Below, in pieces: positions 25,347 through 33,644 of a stretch of 64,000 bases of DNA (within the stretch, counting starts at the first letter, position 1; the number at the start of each line of letters is the position of its first letter). The notes below the pieces were generated by a model. That model saw nothing but the letters and a program-made list of their open reading frames with translations, had not been told where the DNA came from and searched no databases. This stretch comes from Geomonas limicola (GTDB lineage: Bacteria; Desulfobacterota; Desulfuromonadia; Geobacterales; Geobacteraceae), in NCBI RefSeq assembly GCF_014193675.1, contig NZ_BLXZ01000007.1:186001-250000 (forward strand), in the 5' to 3' direction. The position numbers were made by a program, and so were the translations under genes.

Positions 25347-25418
25347 GTAAGATAAATCCGATTTTACTAGTTGCTTTTCGCCAATTTTAAAAAGGAACTA
25401 AAGTAAGATGTATCTTAC
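25347..25418. promoter_or_regulatory. GTAAGAT palindrome and half-site upstream of the CvfB-like gene
   Basis: GTAAGAT-GT-ATCTTAC (25403-25418) is a perfect dyad, and a third GTAAGAT lies at 25347-25353 with the same orientation as the left arm. Both lie in the divergent 239-bp AT-rich region between the kinase and the S1 gene, 40-110 bp before its ATG, as expected for a dimeric repressor or activator site. Confidence 0.45.
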
Positions 25419-25460
25419 CACCTGTCAGAGATCACGGTGTTGACTGGAGAGAACCTGCAC

Positions 25461-26285
25461 ATGCTTCAAGTTGGAAGAGTAAATATTCTGGAAGTGAAGA
25501 AACTAAGCGCGATCGGCATCTATCTCGCGTCGGAATACGGGGAAATCCTGATGCCGACCAAGTATGTGCCCGAAGGGGTCTACCCCGGCGCCGAGGTCCA
25601 GGCCTTTGTCTACCTCGATTCCGAAGACCGCCTGCTCGCCACCACGCTGAAACCGAAGGCGCAGGTGGGTGATTTTGCCCTGTTGCGTGTCAAGGACACC
25701 AATGAGGTGGGTGCTTTTCTGGATTGGGGGCTGGAAAAGGATCTCCTGGTCCCGTTCAGTGAACAGGTGCGCCCGATGCGGGTCGGAGAGGATCATGTGG
25801 TCAGGGTTTACCTGGACCGTTCCGAACGCATAGCCGCCTCCGCCAAGGTCTCCAAATTCCTGGAACCGCGTGCCACCGGTCTCAAACCCGGTGACGAGGT
25901 GGACCTGCTCTTCTACGACTTCAGCGACCTGGGCGCCAAGGTGATTATCAACGGACGCTGGGCCGGCCTGCTGTTTAAAAGCGAGTTGTTCGGTACCTAC
26001 CAGGTAGGAGCCACAGAAAAGGGGTACGTTGCCAAGATCCGCGACGACGGCAAGATCGACGTTACGCTGCGTAAAGGTGGCGTACAGGACGTGGCAGCCG
26101 GCAAGGAGTCGGTGCTGGGCGCCCTGCGGGACAACGGGGGCTTTCTCGCCGTGGGGGACAAGAGTTCGCCGGAGCGGATCGCGGAACTGTTCCGCATGAG
26201 CAAGAAGTCCTTCAAGGCCACCATCGGCAACCTCTACAAGGACGGCGTGATCGAGATCCTTCCCGATGGCATCAGGTTGCGCTAA
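25461..26285 (+). CDS. CvfB/YitL-like S1 RNA-binding protein
   Basis: A 274-residue cytoplasmic protein from ATG 25461 (GGAGAG 9 nt upstream). It has tandem S1-like beta-barrels: LQVGRVNILEVKKLSAIGIYL, then GDFALLRVKDTNEVGAFLDWGLEKDLLVPFSEQ, then DLGAKVIINGRWAGLLFKSELF. A C-terminal winged-helix segment follows (FRMSKKSFKATIGNLYKDGVI). This matches the CvfB architecture, implicated in RNA binding and virulence regulation in Firmicutes. A strong terminator follows. Confidence 0.9.
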   Translation: MLQVGRVNILEVKKLSAIGIYLASEYGEILMPTKYVPEGVYPGAEVQAFVYLDSEDRLLATTLKPKAQVGDFALLRVKDTNEVGAFLDWGLEKDLLVPFSEQVRPMRVGEDHVVRVYLDRSERIAASAKVSKFLEPRATGLKPGDEVDLLFYDFSDLGAKVIINGRWAGLLFKSELFGTYQVGATEKGYVAKIRDDGKIDVTLRKGGVQDVAAGKESVLGALRDNGGFLAVGDKSSPERIAELFRMSKKSFKATIGNLYKDGVIEILPDGIRLR

Positions 26286-26303
26286 GCCTCCTTCCTCACA
26301 CAG

Positions 26304-26338
26304 AAAAGGCCGACTGGAACATCCAGCCGGCCTTTTTT
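26304..26338. terminator. Bidirectional intrinsic terminator
   Basis: A 10-bp stem with one mismatch, GGCCGACTGG (26308-26317) with CCAGCCGGCC (26323-26332), has a 5-nt loop, six T on the right and AAAA on the left. It serves the convergent S1-protein and Bax-inhibitor-like genes. Confidence 0.9.
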
Positions 26339-26357
26339 CTTGCCCGGGAGCCGCTTA

Positions 26358-27038
26358 TTACCTGCGGTCTCCGAAGAGGCGCAGCATGCTCAGGAACATG
26401 TTGATGAAATCGAGGTACAGGGTGAGCGCACCCAGGATAGCCCCCTTTTGGCCGGTGTACCCTTGGCTCTTGATGCGCTGGGTGTCGTAGGCGGTAAGCC
26501 CGGTGAAGACGATGACGCCGCATACGCTGAGTACCCAGGAAATCATCGGGCTGTGCAGGAATATGTTCACCAAGGAGGCGATGACGACCCCGATAAGCCC
26601 CATGAAGAGAAAGCTCCCCCACGAGGAGAGATCGCTCTTGGTGAGCGCGCCGTAGAGGCTCATGGCGCCGAACATCCCGGCCGTTACCAGGAAGGTCGAG
26701 GCTATCGAGGTGGAGGTGTAGACCACGAAGATGGTGGACATGGTGACGCCGTTGAGCGCCGCGTAGAGCAGGAAGAGAGCGCTCGCCGTGGCGGCGCTGA
26801 TCCGGTTGATCGCCGCACTCACTGCAATCACCAGCCCCAACTCACCGAAAAGAAGTGCGTACATAAGGATCCTGTTCCCCAGGATCGCCTGCAGCAGGGC
26901 CGGAGACGAAGCAACGTACATGGCGGCAAATGCCGTCAGAGCCAGCCCGCCACCCATCCAGCCGTAGACTCCCCGCATCACGCCGCTTTGCACGTTGACC
27001 ACCGTGCCGTATCTCGTCTGATATCTTTCCATACTCAC
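26358..27038 (-). CDS. Bax inhibitor-1/YccA family membrane protein
   Basis: A 226-residue protein with seven hydrophobic helices from ATG 27038 (AAGGAG upstream). The family end, CGVIVFTGLTAYDTQRIKS, is followed by LTLYLDFINMFLSMLRLFGDRR, containing the conserved Asp pair of the BI-1 pore/pH sensor. Bacterial homologues (YetJ, YccA) are a pH-dependent calcium leak or an FtsH modulator. It stands alone between a terminator and a divergent small gene. Confidence 0.92.
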   Translation of the reverse strand: MSMERYQTRYGTVVNVQSGVMRGVYGWMGGGLALTAFAAMYVASSPALLQAILGNRILMYALLFGELGLVIAVSAAINRISAATASALFLLYAALNGVTMSTIFVVYTSTSIASTFLVTAGMFGAMSLYGALTKSDLSSWGSFLFMGLIGVVIASLVNIFLHSPMISWVLSVCGVIVFTGLTAYDTQRIKSQGYTGQKGAILGALTLYLDFINMFLSMLRLFGDRR

Positions 27039-27062
27039 TCCTTTGATAAATCTTTATGAAGG

Positions 27063-27090
27063 TTTACTGTCAAATAAACGCTGCTATACT
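27063..27090 (+). promoter_or_regulatory. Sigma70-type promoter of the small secreted/membrane protein gene
   Basis: TTTACT (27063-27068), 16 bp, then TATACT (27085-27090). It is 84 bp upstream of ATG 27174, which is preceded by AAGGAG. Confidence 0.5.
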
Positions 27091-27173
27091 CGTACGACAT
27101 TTCACTGCAGCGCCCTACTGGCTCTGTTTTCGTATCCACACTGACATTTCAATGTACCACAAGGAGAAGAACC

Positions 27174-27530
27174 ATGTTCAAGCGATTGATCGTCCTGCTC
27201 TGCCTCGTGTCGTTCTGCCCTGCAGCAGTCGGCGCCCAGGATCTTGCGCCGCTCAAAGAGTCCCTGCCTGCCGCTGTCGCCCAGACTAGCACGGATCAGC
27301 CGGCACGGGAAGTAGATCTCTCGATTCCCGTTGCACTGCAGAAGGCGACGGTGCTCGCGGCCAACGAAGCACGCGGCTCGCAGTTGGCCGAACCGGAACG
27401 GCCCCGGAAGACCCATACGGGCCTCACCTTCCAGGAGTTCGTCGACGTCCATTTCGGCGACTACCGCTGGGTCTGGTGGGCTGGTGCCGCAGCCGTCCTG
27501 GTGGCGATCCACGTGGCCGCCGCCGACTGA
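27174..27530 (+). CDS. Small exported, C-terminally anchored protein, unknown function
   Basis: A 118-residue protein with a signal peptide (MFKRLIVLLCLVSFCPAAVGA, cleavage near GAQ). It has a polar middle with no recognised domain and a C-terminal helix (WVWWAGAAAVLVAIHVAAA). It would be anchored in the inner membrane facing the periplasm. It ends 8 bp from the convergent oxidoreductase gene. Confidence 0.65.
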   Translation: MFKRLIVLLCLVSFCPAAVGAQDLAPLKESLPAAVAQTSTDQPAREVDLSIPVALQKATVLAANEARGSQLAEPERPRKTHTGLTFQEFVDVHFGDYRWVWWAGAAAVLVAIHVAAAD

Positions 27531-27538
27531 CCCCTCCC

Positions 27539-28606
27539 CTACCCCTTTTTCGCCCGGTCGTACTGCACCGGCCAAGGCAGGTCCACATTGAGCGCCTTGG
27601 CCGCGTGCAGCGGCCAGTACGGGTCCCGCAACAGTTGGCGAGCCAGAAACACGGCGTCCGCCAAACCGGTAGCGACAATCTGTTCTGCCTGGGCCGGGTC
27701 GGTGATGAGTCCGACGGCGCCGGTCGCAATGCCTGCCTCCTTGCGGATGGCGCTGGCAAAGGGGGTCTGGAATCCCGGACCGACCGGAAGCTTGGCGTCA
27801 GCCACCAGGCCGGCGCTGGAGCAATCGATCAGGTCGATGCCGAGCGCCTTCAAGTGCCGGGCCAGTTCCAGCGAGTCTTCCAGCCCCCACCCCCCTTCCA
27901 CCCAATCCGAAGCGGAAATCCGAACGAACACCGGGAGGTGCTCGGGCCAGGTATCCCGCACCACCTTGGCGACCCGCAGCGGAAAGCGCATCCGGTTCTC
28001 GAGGCTGCCGCCCAACTCGTCGTTGCGCCGGTTAGTGAGCGGAGAGAGGAATTCGTGCAGCAGGTAGCCGTGCGCCATATGGACTTCGGCCACTTCGAAA
28101 CCCGCCTCGGCACTGCGCCGCGCGGCCAGGGCGAACTGCCCGAGGATATTCTCGAGGTCCTGCGCCGTAGCCTCCTGGGGGACCGGGTGCCCGGGAGCAA
28201 AGGGGATCGCACTGGGCGCAATAGGCTGCCAGCCGCGGTGCTTGGCATCGAGCGGCCCGCCCCCTTTCCAGGGGAGATCCGTCGACGCCTTGCGCCCGGC
28301 GTGGGCCAACTGGATAGCCGGAACGGCTCCCTGCTCCTTGATGAAGGCGGCGATAGGGGCAAAGGCGTCGGCATGCTCGCTGCTCCAGATTCCGCTGTCG
28401 TCCGGACTGATCCTTCCCTGCGGGGTGACGGCGCTCGCTTCGACCATCACCAGCGCGGCGCCACCCACGGCGCGGCTTCCCAGGTGCACCAGGTGCCAGT
28501 TGCTCGGCATGCCGTTTTTGCTGGAGTACTGGCACATCGGCGAGACGAAGATGCGGTTTTTGAAGGTAAGCTCACGCAGGGTGAGCGGACTGAACAGGCG
28601 ACTCAT
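27539..28606 (-). CDS. Old yellow enzyme-family NADH:flavin oxidoreductase (YqjM-like)
   Basis: A 355-residue FMN TIM-barrel ene-reductase from ATG 28606 (AGGAGG upstream). The N-terminal LTLRELTFKNRIFVSPMCQYSS includes the Cys that tunes FMN in the YqjM class. Further motifs are IQLAHAGRKAS, HMAHGYLLHEFLSPLTNRR, GGSLENRMRFPLRV, and the phosphate-binding IATGAVGLI with DAVFLARQLLRDP near the end. It would reduce activated C=C bonds of enals, enoates or quinones. MutM lies upstream in the same direction, 114 bp away. Confidence 0.92.
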   Translation of the reverse strand: MSRLFSPLTLRELTFKNRIFVSPMCQYSSKNGMPSNWHLVHLGSRAVGGAALVMVEASAVTPQGRISPDDSGIWSSEHADAFAPIAAFIKEQGAVPAIQLAHAGRKASTDLPWKGGGPLDAKHRGWQPIAPSAIPFAPGHPVPQEATAQDLENILGQFALAARRSAEAGFEVAEVHMAHGYLLHEFLSPLTNRRNDELGGSLENRMRFPLRVAKVVRDTWPEHLPVFVRISASDWVEGGWGLEDSLELARHLKALGIDLIDCSSAGLVADAKLPVGPGFQTPFASAIRKEAGIATGAVGLITDPAQAEQIVATGLADAVFLARQLLRDPYWPLHAAKALNVDLPWPVQYDRAKKG

Positions 28607-28720
28607 ATAACCTCCTGAAAGCGGCGCGGGAAGCGGTCCCTTCTGGCTGCGGTCTCCGGTACTCTCGGGCCAGGGACCGCGGCAGGTGGCCGCCGGGCGC
28701 CATTCCCGGCTCCTGCTGCG

Positions 28721-29539
28721 TCAGTTGGGCTGGCGCTGGCAGACCGGGCAGAAAAAGGTGGAACGGGTGCCCAGGCGACCACGCTGGACCGTGTTGCCGC
28801 AGCGCCTGCAGGGCTGTCCGGAGCGGTCGTAGACGTAGAGCTGTTGCGGGAAGTAGGCAAGTTTCTCCTCTTCCCGGGCAAAATCCATGGTGCTTCCCGT
28901 GGCGATGGACGTTGCCAGGGTCTCCTTGATGCAACGCGCCAGGCGCTCGCATTCCGGTTCGCTCAACTCCGCGGCCAGCGTGGTCGGGAGCAGGCCGCAG
29001 CGAAACAGCGACTCCGCAGCGTAGATGTTCCCTACCCCGGCAACCACCGAAGCATCCATGATGAACCTCTGAATGGCAACGCGGCGCCCCCGGGTCCTCT
29101 CGAAGAGGTAGCGGCCGGTGAAGGCTTCGGTGAGCGGTTCCGGACCGATGCCGGACAGCAGTTTGTGCTGCAGGGGATTCGCGGTGGTCCAGTGAATGGA
29201 GCCGAAGCGGCGTACGTCGTTCAGCCGCAGGATGACACCGGAGCTCAAGAGGATATCGAGATGGTCGTGGGGGCCCGGGCTGCGATCACCCGGCAGGATG
29301 CGCAGGTGCCCGGTCATGCCGAGGTGCAGGAGCAAAGATCCGGTGCGGCAGTTAAATATCAGGTACTTACCGCGGCGCTGCACCGAATCGATGTGCTGCC
29401 CGGTGAGCAGGTCCGCGAGTTCGGGCGGAACCATGGCGCGAAGTTTGGGGCTGTGTACCAGGACACCGGCTACCGATTTGCCGACGACGTGCGGGGTAAT
29501 GCCGAGGCGGGTTACTTCGACCTCAGGTAATTCGGGCAT
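28721..29539 (-). CDS. mutM: Formamidopyrimidine-DNA glycosylase
   Basis: A 272-residue bifunctional 8-oxoguanine glycosylase/AP lyase. The start must be ATG 29539 so that Pro2 (MPELPEVEV) becomes the catalytic N-terminus; TTG 29542 is rejected. Glu3 and the Lys in RRGKYLIF are present. The H2TH block is DASVVAGVGNIYAAESLFRCG, and the zinc finger is CRRCGNTVQRGRLGTRSTFF with the second pair CPVC. Length is normal. Confidence 0.96.
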   Translation of the reverse strand: MPELPEVEVTRLGITPHVVGKSVAGVLVHSPKLRAMVPPELADLLTGQHIDSVQRRGKYLIFNCRTGSLLLHLGMTGHLRILPGDRSPGPHDHLDILLSSGVILRLNDVRRFGSIHWTTANPLQHKLLSGIGPEPLTEAFTGRYLFERTRGRRVAIQRFIMDASVVAGVGNIYAAESLFRCGLLPTTLAAELSEPECERLARCIKETLATSIATGSTMDFAREEEKLAYFPQQLYVYDRSGQPCRRCGNTVQRGRLGTRSTFFCPVCQRQPN

Positions 29540-29623
29540 CAACTTCTCCTTCCAACATCTTTGGTACGGCCGGTTGCCTCAGTGACTCAGCTGTTGTCGG
29601 AGAAGCTAACCACTGCGACCCGG

Positions 29624-29806
29624 TTAGTCAAGGGGGACCGGCATGCAGACATTGTCCGGGGAGTTGGCCTCGACGCCACAGGTAAAACAGGCAACGGTCG
29701 GGTGCTCTGTCAGGTGCGCTACTTCCTCATTCAGTCCCTTGCTCTTCAGCATACAGATGTGCCCGGTGTGTTTGGCGCCGCAGCTGCAGACATCGTTGGA
29801 TCCCAT
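29624..29806 (-). CDS. Small Cys-rich putative metal-binding protein
   Basis: A 60-residue protein from ATG 29806 with GAGGTGATCT upstream. Six Cys (VCSCGAKHTGHIC, then ACFTCG, then VCMP) in CxC and CxxC pairs could hold one Zn or a small FeS site. It begins 42 bp after the FeS oxidoreductase stop on the same strand and may be co-transcribed. No family is recognised; real coding is supported by the ribosome site and Cys spacing. Confidence 0.6.
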   Translation of the reverse strand: MGSNDVCSCGAKHTGHICMLKSKGLNEEVAHLTEHPTVACFTCGVEANSPDNVCMPVPLD

Positions 29807-29848
29807 AGATCACCTCGTGTGTGGATTCGTCTCCAAGAGACGTTTGGT

Positions 29849-31837
29849 TCAGACAAGCCGCTCCGCAACGATCTCGGCCAGGTCCCGGGAGGCCATCTCG
29901 CCTTCCAGCCCGCCGGTCTTTATGCCGTCCTCGAACATGGTGAGGCAGAACGGGCAGTTGGAGACCAGAAGCGGCGCTCCGGCCTCCTTTGCCATCTTGA
30001 CCCGCGCCACGTTGATCCTGGTGCCGATCTTCTCTTCGGCGAGGATCCGGCCGCCGCCCGCCCCGCAGCAGAAGCTGTCCTTGCGTGCCGCTTCCATTTC
30101 GGCGAGGCTCCCACCGCAGGCGTCCAGGACGCTGCGCGGCTGGTCGAAGATGTCCATATAGCGCCCGATGTAGCAGGAGTCGTGGTAGGTGAAGAGGAAG
30201 GACTCGGGCTTCAGAGCGATCCGCTTCTGTTCCAGAAGTTCCTGAATCAGGGTCGAATGATGCTCGACGGTGAAGTCGCTCTCGAGCCCCAGATCGCGGT
30301 AGTCGCGCAGGAGGGTGTTGTAGCAGTGCGGACAGGTGGTGACGATCCGCTTCACGCCGTAATGGCGGATCCGCTCGATGTTCTCGTTGGCGGTGCTCTG
30401 GTAGAGGTATTCGTTCCCCAACTTGCGGGGCGGTTCGCCGCAGCACTTCTCTTCCTTGCCGAGGATGCCCACCTTGATGCCGGCGGCGTTCAGGATGGTC
30501 ACGAAGTTTCTCGCGACGTTGCGGTTACGTTTGTCGAAGGATGCGTAGCAGCCGACGAAGTAGAGCACGTCAACGTCGCTGTCCTCGGCCATGATCTTGA
30601 CGTCGAGCCCAGCGGTCCAGTCGCCGCGGGTGGCATAGGCGGATCCGAAGGGATTGCCGTTCACCTCGAGGTGGTTGATCGCGGTGCGCACCTCGTCGCC
30701 CGGGAAGGCGCCATCCATGAGGCTCAGACTGCGCCGCATGTCGAGGATCTTGTTGACGTGCTCGATATCCGCGGGGCAGATGTCCTGGCAGGCACGGCAG
30801 GTGGTGCAATCCCAGAGCACCTCCTCGGTCACCTCCTTGACCAGGCTCCCCGCGGGATCGGTTTGCGCCAGGTGTCCGACCTGGTGGATCACCTTCATGG
30901 GCGAGAGCGGCTTACCGGTGGCGTAGGCGGGACAGCGGTCCTGGCAGCGTTTGCAGGTGGTGCAGGCATCGGCGTCGAAAACGTCTTTCCAGGCCAGATC
31001 CGTTACCTTGGCGACACCGAACTGCTCGGCGTTCTCGTCCTCGAGGTCCAGGGTGGTGATGCTCCCCTTGGTTCTCAAATCCACCAGGAGGTAGTTCGTG
31101 GAGGTGGTGAAAATGTGGCGCAGTTTGGTGAAGGGAATGGCGGCGATGAAACTGATGGCCAGGAAAAAGTGGACCCACCAGAGGATGCGGTGCGTCTGTT
31201 CTACGGTCGCTGCGCTCTGTCCGGCGAAACTGCCGGCAAGGAAGAGACCGATCGGCGAAAACCGGGCCAGGTCCGGGTTCACCTTCACCTCGGTCACCGC
31301 CATGCGAGCCGCCTCGATGAAGAAACCGGTGACCAGGATGGCGAAGAGCAGCACGTGGATCAGGTAGTCGTCGATTATGGTTTCCAGCCCCTCCGGGGGC
31401 TTGACGAAACGACGCACCGCTAAACCGGCCAACATGACGATGGCGACGATCCCGGCGATGTCGAGAACCAGGGAATACCCCTTGTAGAAGGTCCCCTTCA
31501 GAAACCGGATCCCCATGAGTGGGTCGCTGAAGTCGGCCTGGACCATGATCAGCAGGGTACCTATGAAGAGGAGGAAAAAACCCCAGAAAAAGAGGCCGTG
31601 GTAGGTCCCCGGTTCGGGAATGCGCAACACTTTGGACTGTGTGAAGACCCCGCGCAGGTACAGGTAGATTCTTTTGGGGAGTTGATCCAGTCGGTTCAGC
31701 TCTTTACCCAGTCGGTACATGGGAAAACGCTGGTAGAAACCGTAGGCGAAGATGGCAAAACAGACTGCGGTGAAGAGATACATAGGAAGGACAACACCGT
31801 GGCCGACGTTCCAGTAGATTTCTCGGGTTGCTTCCAT
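29849..31837 (-). CDS. Membrane FeS oxidoreductase (HdrD/NarI fusion; ETF:menaquinone oxidoreductase type)
   Basis: A 662-residue fusion. The N-terminal ~290 residues form a NarI-like five-helix membrane domain for quinone and haem. A ferredoxin-like part follows with two 4Fe-4S motifs, CTTCKRCQDRCP and CTTCRACQDICP. Two CCG domains end the protein, with CCGEPPRKLGN, DSCYIGRYMD and FCCGAGGGR. This architecture matches the EMO family proposed to move electrons from acyl-CoA dehydrogenases via EtfAB to menaquinone in syntrophs and Geobacter. EtfAB is not in the window. The nearby fad operon and GntR regulator support this role. Confidence 0.88.
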   Translation of the reverse strand: MEATREIYWNVGHGVVLPMYLFTAVCFAIFAYGFYQRFPMYRLGKELNRLDQLPKRIYLYLRGVFTQSKVLRIPEPGTYHGLFFWGFFLLFIGTLLIMVQADFSDPLMGIRFLKGTFYKGYSLVLDIAGIVAIVMLAGLAVRRFVKPPEGLETIIDDYLIHVLLFAILVTGFFIEAARMAVTEVKVNPDLARFSPIGLFLAGSFAGQSAATVEQTHRILWWVHFFLAISFIAAIPFTKLRHIFTTSTNYLLVDLRTKGSITTLDLEDENAEQFGVAKVTDLAWKDVFDADACTTCKRCQDRCPAYATGKPLSPMKVIHQVGHLAQTDPAGSLVKEVTEEVLWDCTTCRACQDICPADIEHVNKILDMRRSLSLMDGAFPGDEVRTAINHLEVNGNPFGSAYATRGDWTAGLDVKIMAEDSDVDVLYFVGCYASFDKRNRNVARNFVTILNAAGIKVGILGKEEKCCGEPPRKLGNEYLYQSTANENIERIRHYGVKRIVTTCPHCYNTLLRDYRDLGLESDFTVEHHSTLIQELLEQKRIALKPESFLFTYHDSCYIGRYMDIFDQPRSVLDACGGSLAEMEAARKDSFCCGAGGGRILAEEKIGTRINVARVKMAKEAGAPLLVSNCPFCLTMFEDGIKTGGLEGEMASRDLAEIVAERLV

Positions 31838-31860
31838 TCATTCACCTCGTTTTTTCCACG

Positions 31861-31889
31861 TGTATATTTCTGTTTAACCTGCGCGTCAA
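31861..31889 (-). promoter_or_regulatory. Sigma70-type promoter of the FeS oxidoreductase gene
   Basis: On the reverse strand TTGACG (31889-31884) and TATACA (31866-31861) are separated by exactly 17 bp. The -10 box is about 24 bp upstream of ATG 31837. Confidence 0.65.
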
Positions 31890-32212
31890 GCATTAACGAC
31901 AACGCCGGACCCAATTCTACCATGCAGTTTGATATTTGTCTGACAGCCGGCGCACCCCGTTGACCGGTTTTCCGGTTCGTTCAACCCGGTCGGACAGGTG
32001 CTTTACTCCCCCTTATCTGCCGGCAGTAAAACCGTGTTAAAACATGTCCTCCGTTGAGGGGCTTACCTGGATCGGATCGACGGTGGCCGGGGCTGCAAAA
32101 AACCGGTTGCGCATACCCTGTGCAGACTTCCAATCGGTGTAACGTCAGTTCTGGTGCAGGCAGATATGGGGCAATTCAGCGAATAGTTGGCAAGTAACTC
32201 GCAAAAAAAGAT

Positions 32213-32242
32213 TTACACTTTTGCAGAACTATGTTTTATAAT
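32213..32242 (+). promoter_or_regulatory. Sigma70-type promoter of the GntR gene
   Basis: TTACAC (32213-32218), 18 bp, then a perfect TATAAT (32237-32242), 57 bp before ATG 32299. The direct words CTCGAATCCGG and CTATCGACTCGTG downstream of the -10 could be an autoregulatory site. Confidence 0.55.
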
Positions 32243-32298
32243 TAATCCGGCTCGAATCCGGTCTATCGACTCGTGAACCGTTTCCCTGAGGTATCCCG

Positions 32299-32997
32299 AT
32301 GAAAAAATCGTATGAGGTTGTGGAAAAGGCTCTGGTAGACGCGTTTTTGAAAGGCAATCCGCAGCCCGGCTGTCACCTGGCGAGTGAACGGGACCTGGCT
32401 GCGCAGTTTTCGGTAAGCCGTGCCACGGTACGCGAAGCGCTCTTAAAGCTACAGCAGTCCGGCTGGATTTCGGTGCAACAGCGGCATGCCACGGTGGTCA
32501 ACAATTTCTGGTCCCAGGGGGACCTGGAACTCCTCTCTTCCATCATCAGAAACAGCGAGCACTTTCCCGCGGACCTGGCCTCGAACCTTCTCGAGCTTCG
32601 TCTGCAGTTTGCCCCCGACTATGCCCGCCGTGCCGTTCAGAACGAGCCGGAACAGCTTCAGGAGCATCTGGTGCGCTCCAAGCGACTTAGCAGCGGGCCC
32701 GGGGCCATTTCGCGCTACGACTGGGAGCTGCACCTCAAGATGGCGATCTGGTCCGGGAACAAGATTTACCCCCTCATCATGAACAGTTTCGCCGACCTCT
32801 ATTTCAAACTGAGGGGTGAGTTCTTTGCCAGGGAGGAGCACCGCAGCGCAGCGCGCGAGTTTTACCGTGCGCTGCTCCAGGCGACCCTGGTTCATGACGC
32901 CGCTGCAGCAGAAGCGATCACCCGCAGCGCGATGCAGCAAAGACTCGATACCTTCAGGCACCATGCCGCCGAATCCGGTTCCACCTCGTCATCCTGA
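32299..32997 (+). CDS. GntR-family (FadR-like) transcriptional regulator
   Basis: A 232-residue regulator. The N-terminal winged helix contains LASERDLAAQFSVSRATVREALLKLQQSGW, the GntR hallmark. The C-terminal helical domain (residues ~75-215, ending MQQRLDTFRHHA) resembles the FadR/FCD ligand domain, including YDWELHLKMAIWSGNKIYPL. It is divergent from the FeS ETF-linked oxidoreductase, so acyl-CoA-responsive control is plausible but inferred. Confidence 0.9.
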   Translation: MKKSYEVVEKALVDAFLKGNPQPGCHLASERDLAAQFSVSRATVREALLKLQQSGWISVQQRHATVVNNFWSQGDLELLSSIIRNSEHFPADLASNLLELRLQFAPDYARRAVQNEPEQLQEHLVRSKRLSSGPGAISRYDWELHLKMAIWSGNKIYPLIMNSFADLYFKLRGEFFAREEHRSAAREFYRALLQATLVHDAAAAEAITRSAMQQRLDTFRHHAAESGSTSSS

Positions 32998-33150
32998 CCG
33001 CCCCCCTCGTTACACCCGTCGCAGTATCTCCCACCTCGAATCAACTAAGCTGACCTTTGGCCTCATGAAGCAGAACATTTGCCTCAGTATCGGCACCTGG
33101 CACGTTATAGCTGCTCGCCTCGCCGACACACTCACAGAGTAGTCATAAAC

Positions 33151-33189
33151 AAGACGCGTCTTGACAGGAGTGCAACTGGCGCGTATATC
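33151..33189 (+). promoter_or_regulatory. Promoter with overlapping palindrome upstream of the MerR gene
   Basis: TTGACA (33161-33166), 17 bp, TATATC (33184-33189). The perfect palindrome AAGACGCGTCTT (33151-33162) overlaps the first two bases of the -35 box, a typical operator position. MerR targets usually have a 19-bp spacer with the dyad inside it, so repression by a different mode or regulator is possible. Confidence 0.6.
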
Positions 33190-33212
33190 AGTAGTTAACG
33201 CAGAGGTGAAGT

Positions 33213-33644
33213 ATGAGACTTAATGTTCAGGATTGTCTGCAGATCAGCGATCTGGCGAAGAAACTGGGGATTACCGCCCGGACCATCAGGCTGTATGAAC
33301 AGATGGGGTTGGTGGATCCGCCGCGGCGCACCGATGGCGGGATCAGGGTCTACGACCAGGACGACGTGCTGCGCTTCAAGTTCATCCTGAAGGTGAAGGA
33401 ACTCGGCCTCTCGCTGGCGGAGATGCAGGAGTTGGCCCAGATCTACAAGGAGCACCGCGAACCCGACAAGATCATGCCGCGTCTGGTCGAGCTTCTCGAA
33501 TTTCACCTGGCGGGCATCCGGCACAAGGTCACACAACTTCAGTCCCTGGAAAAGGACATCGTCGCCTACCGGCAGCGCATCCTCGACGCCTACCCACACG
33601 GTTTTCCCGCGGGACCTCAGTCGGAGGCAGAGAGCGTAAAGTAA
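33213..33644 (+). CDS. MerR-family transcriptional regulator
   Basis: A 143-residue protein from ATG 33213 (AGAGGTGAAGT upstream). The helix-turn-helix is QISDLAKKLGITARTIRLYEQMGLVDPPRRT, then the wing GGIRVYDQDDVLRFKFILKVKELGLSLAEMQEL, followed by a dimer coiled coil (VTQLQSLEKDIVAYRQRIL). There is no Cys-rich effector site, so it is not a metal sensor. LiuR-type members regulate acyl-CoA and branched-chain catabolism, which fits the setting. Its 3' end overlaps the convergent kinase gene by 28 bp. Confidence 0.9.
   Translation: MRLNVQDCLQISDLAKKLGITARTIRLYEQMGLVDPPRRTDGGIRVYDQDDVLRFKFILKVKELGLSLAEMQELAQIYKEHREPDKIMPRLVELLEFHLAGIRHKVTQLQSLEKDIVAYRQRILDAYPHGFPAGPQSEAESVK

Larger units (their letters stand above)
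31838..32298. other. Divergent control region between the FeS oxidoreductase and GntR genes
   Basis: These 461 bp hold no gene. They contain promoters for both directions (31861-31889 reverse, 32213-32242 forward). A perfect dyad ACCGG-TTTT-CCGGT (31963-31976) lies between them and could be an operator, possibly for the GntR protein; this is inference. Confidence 0.45.
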
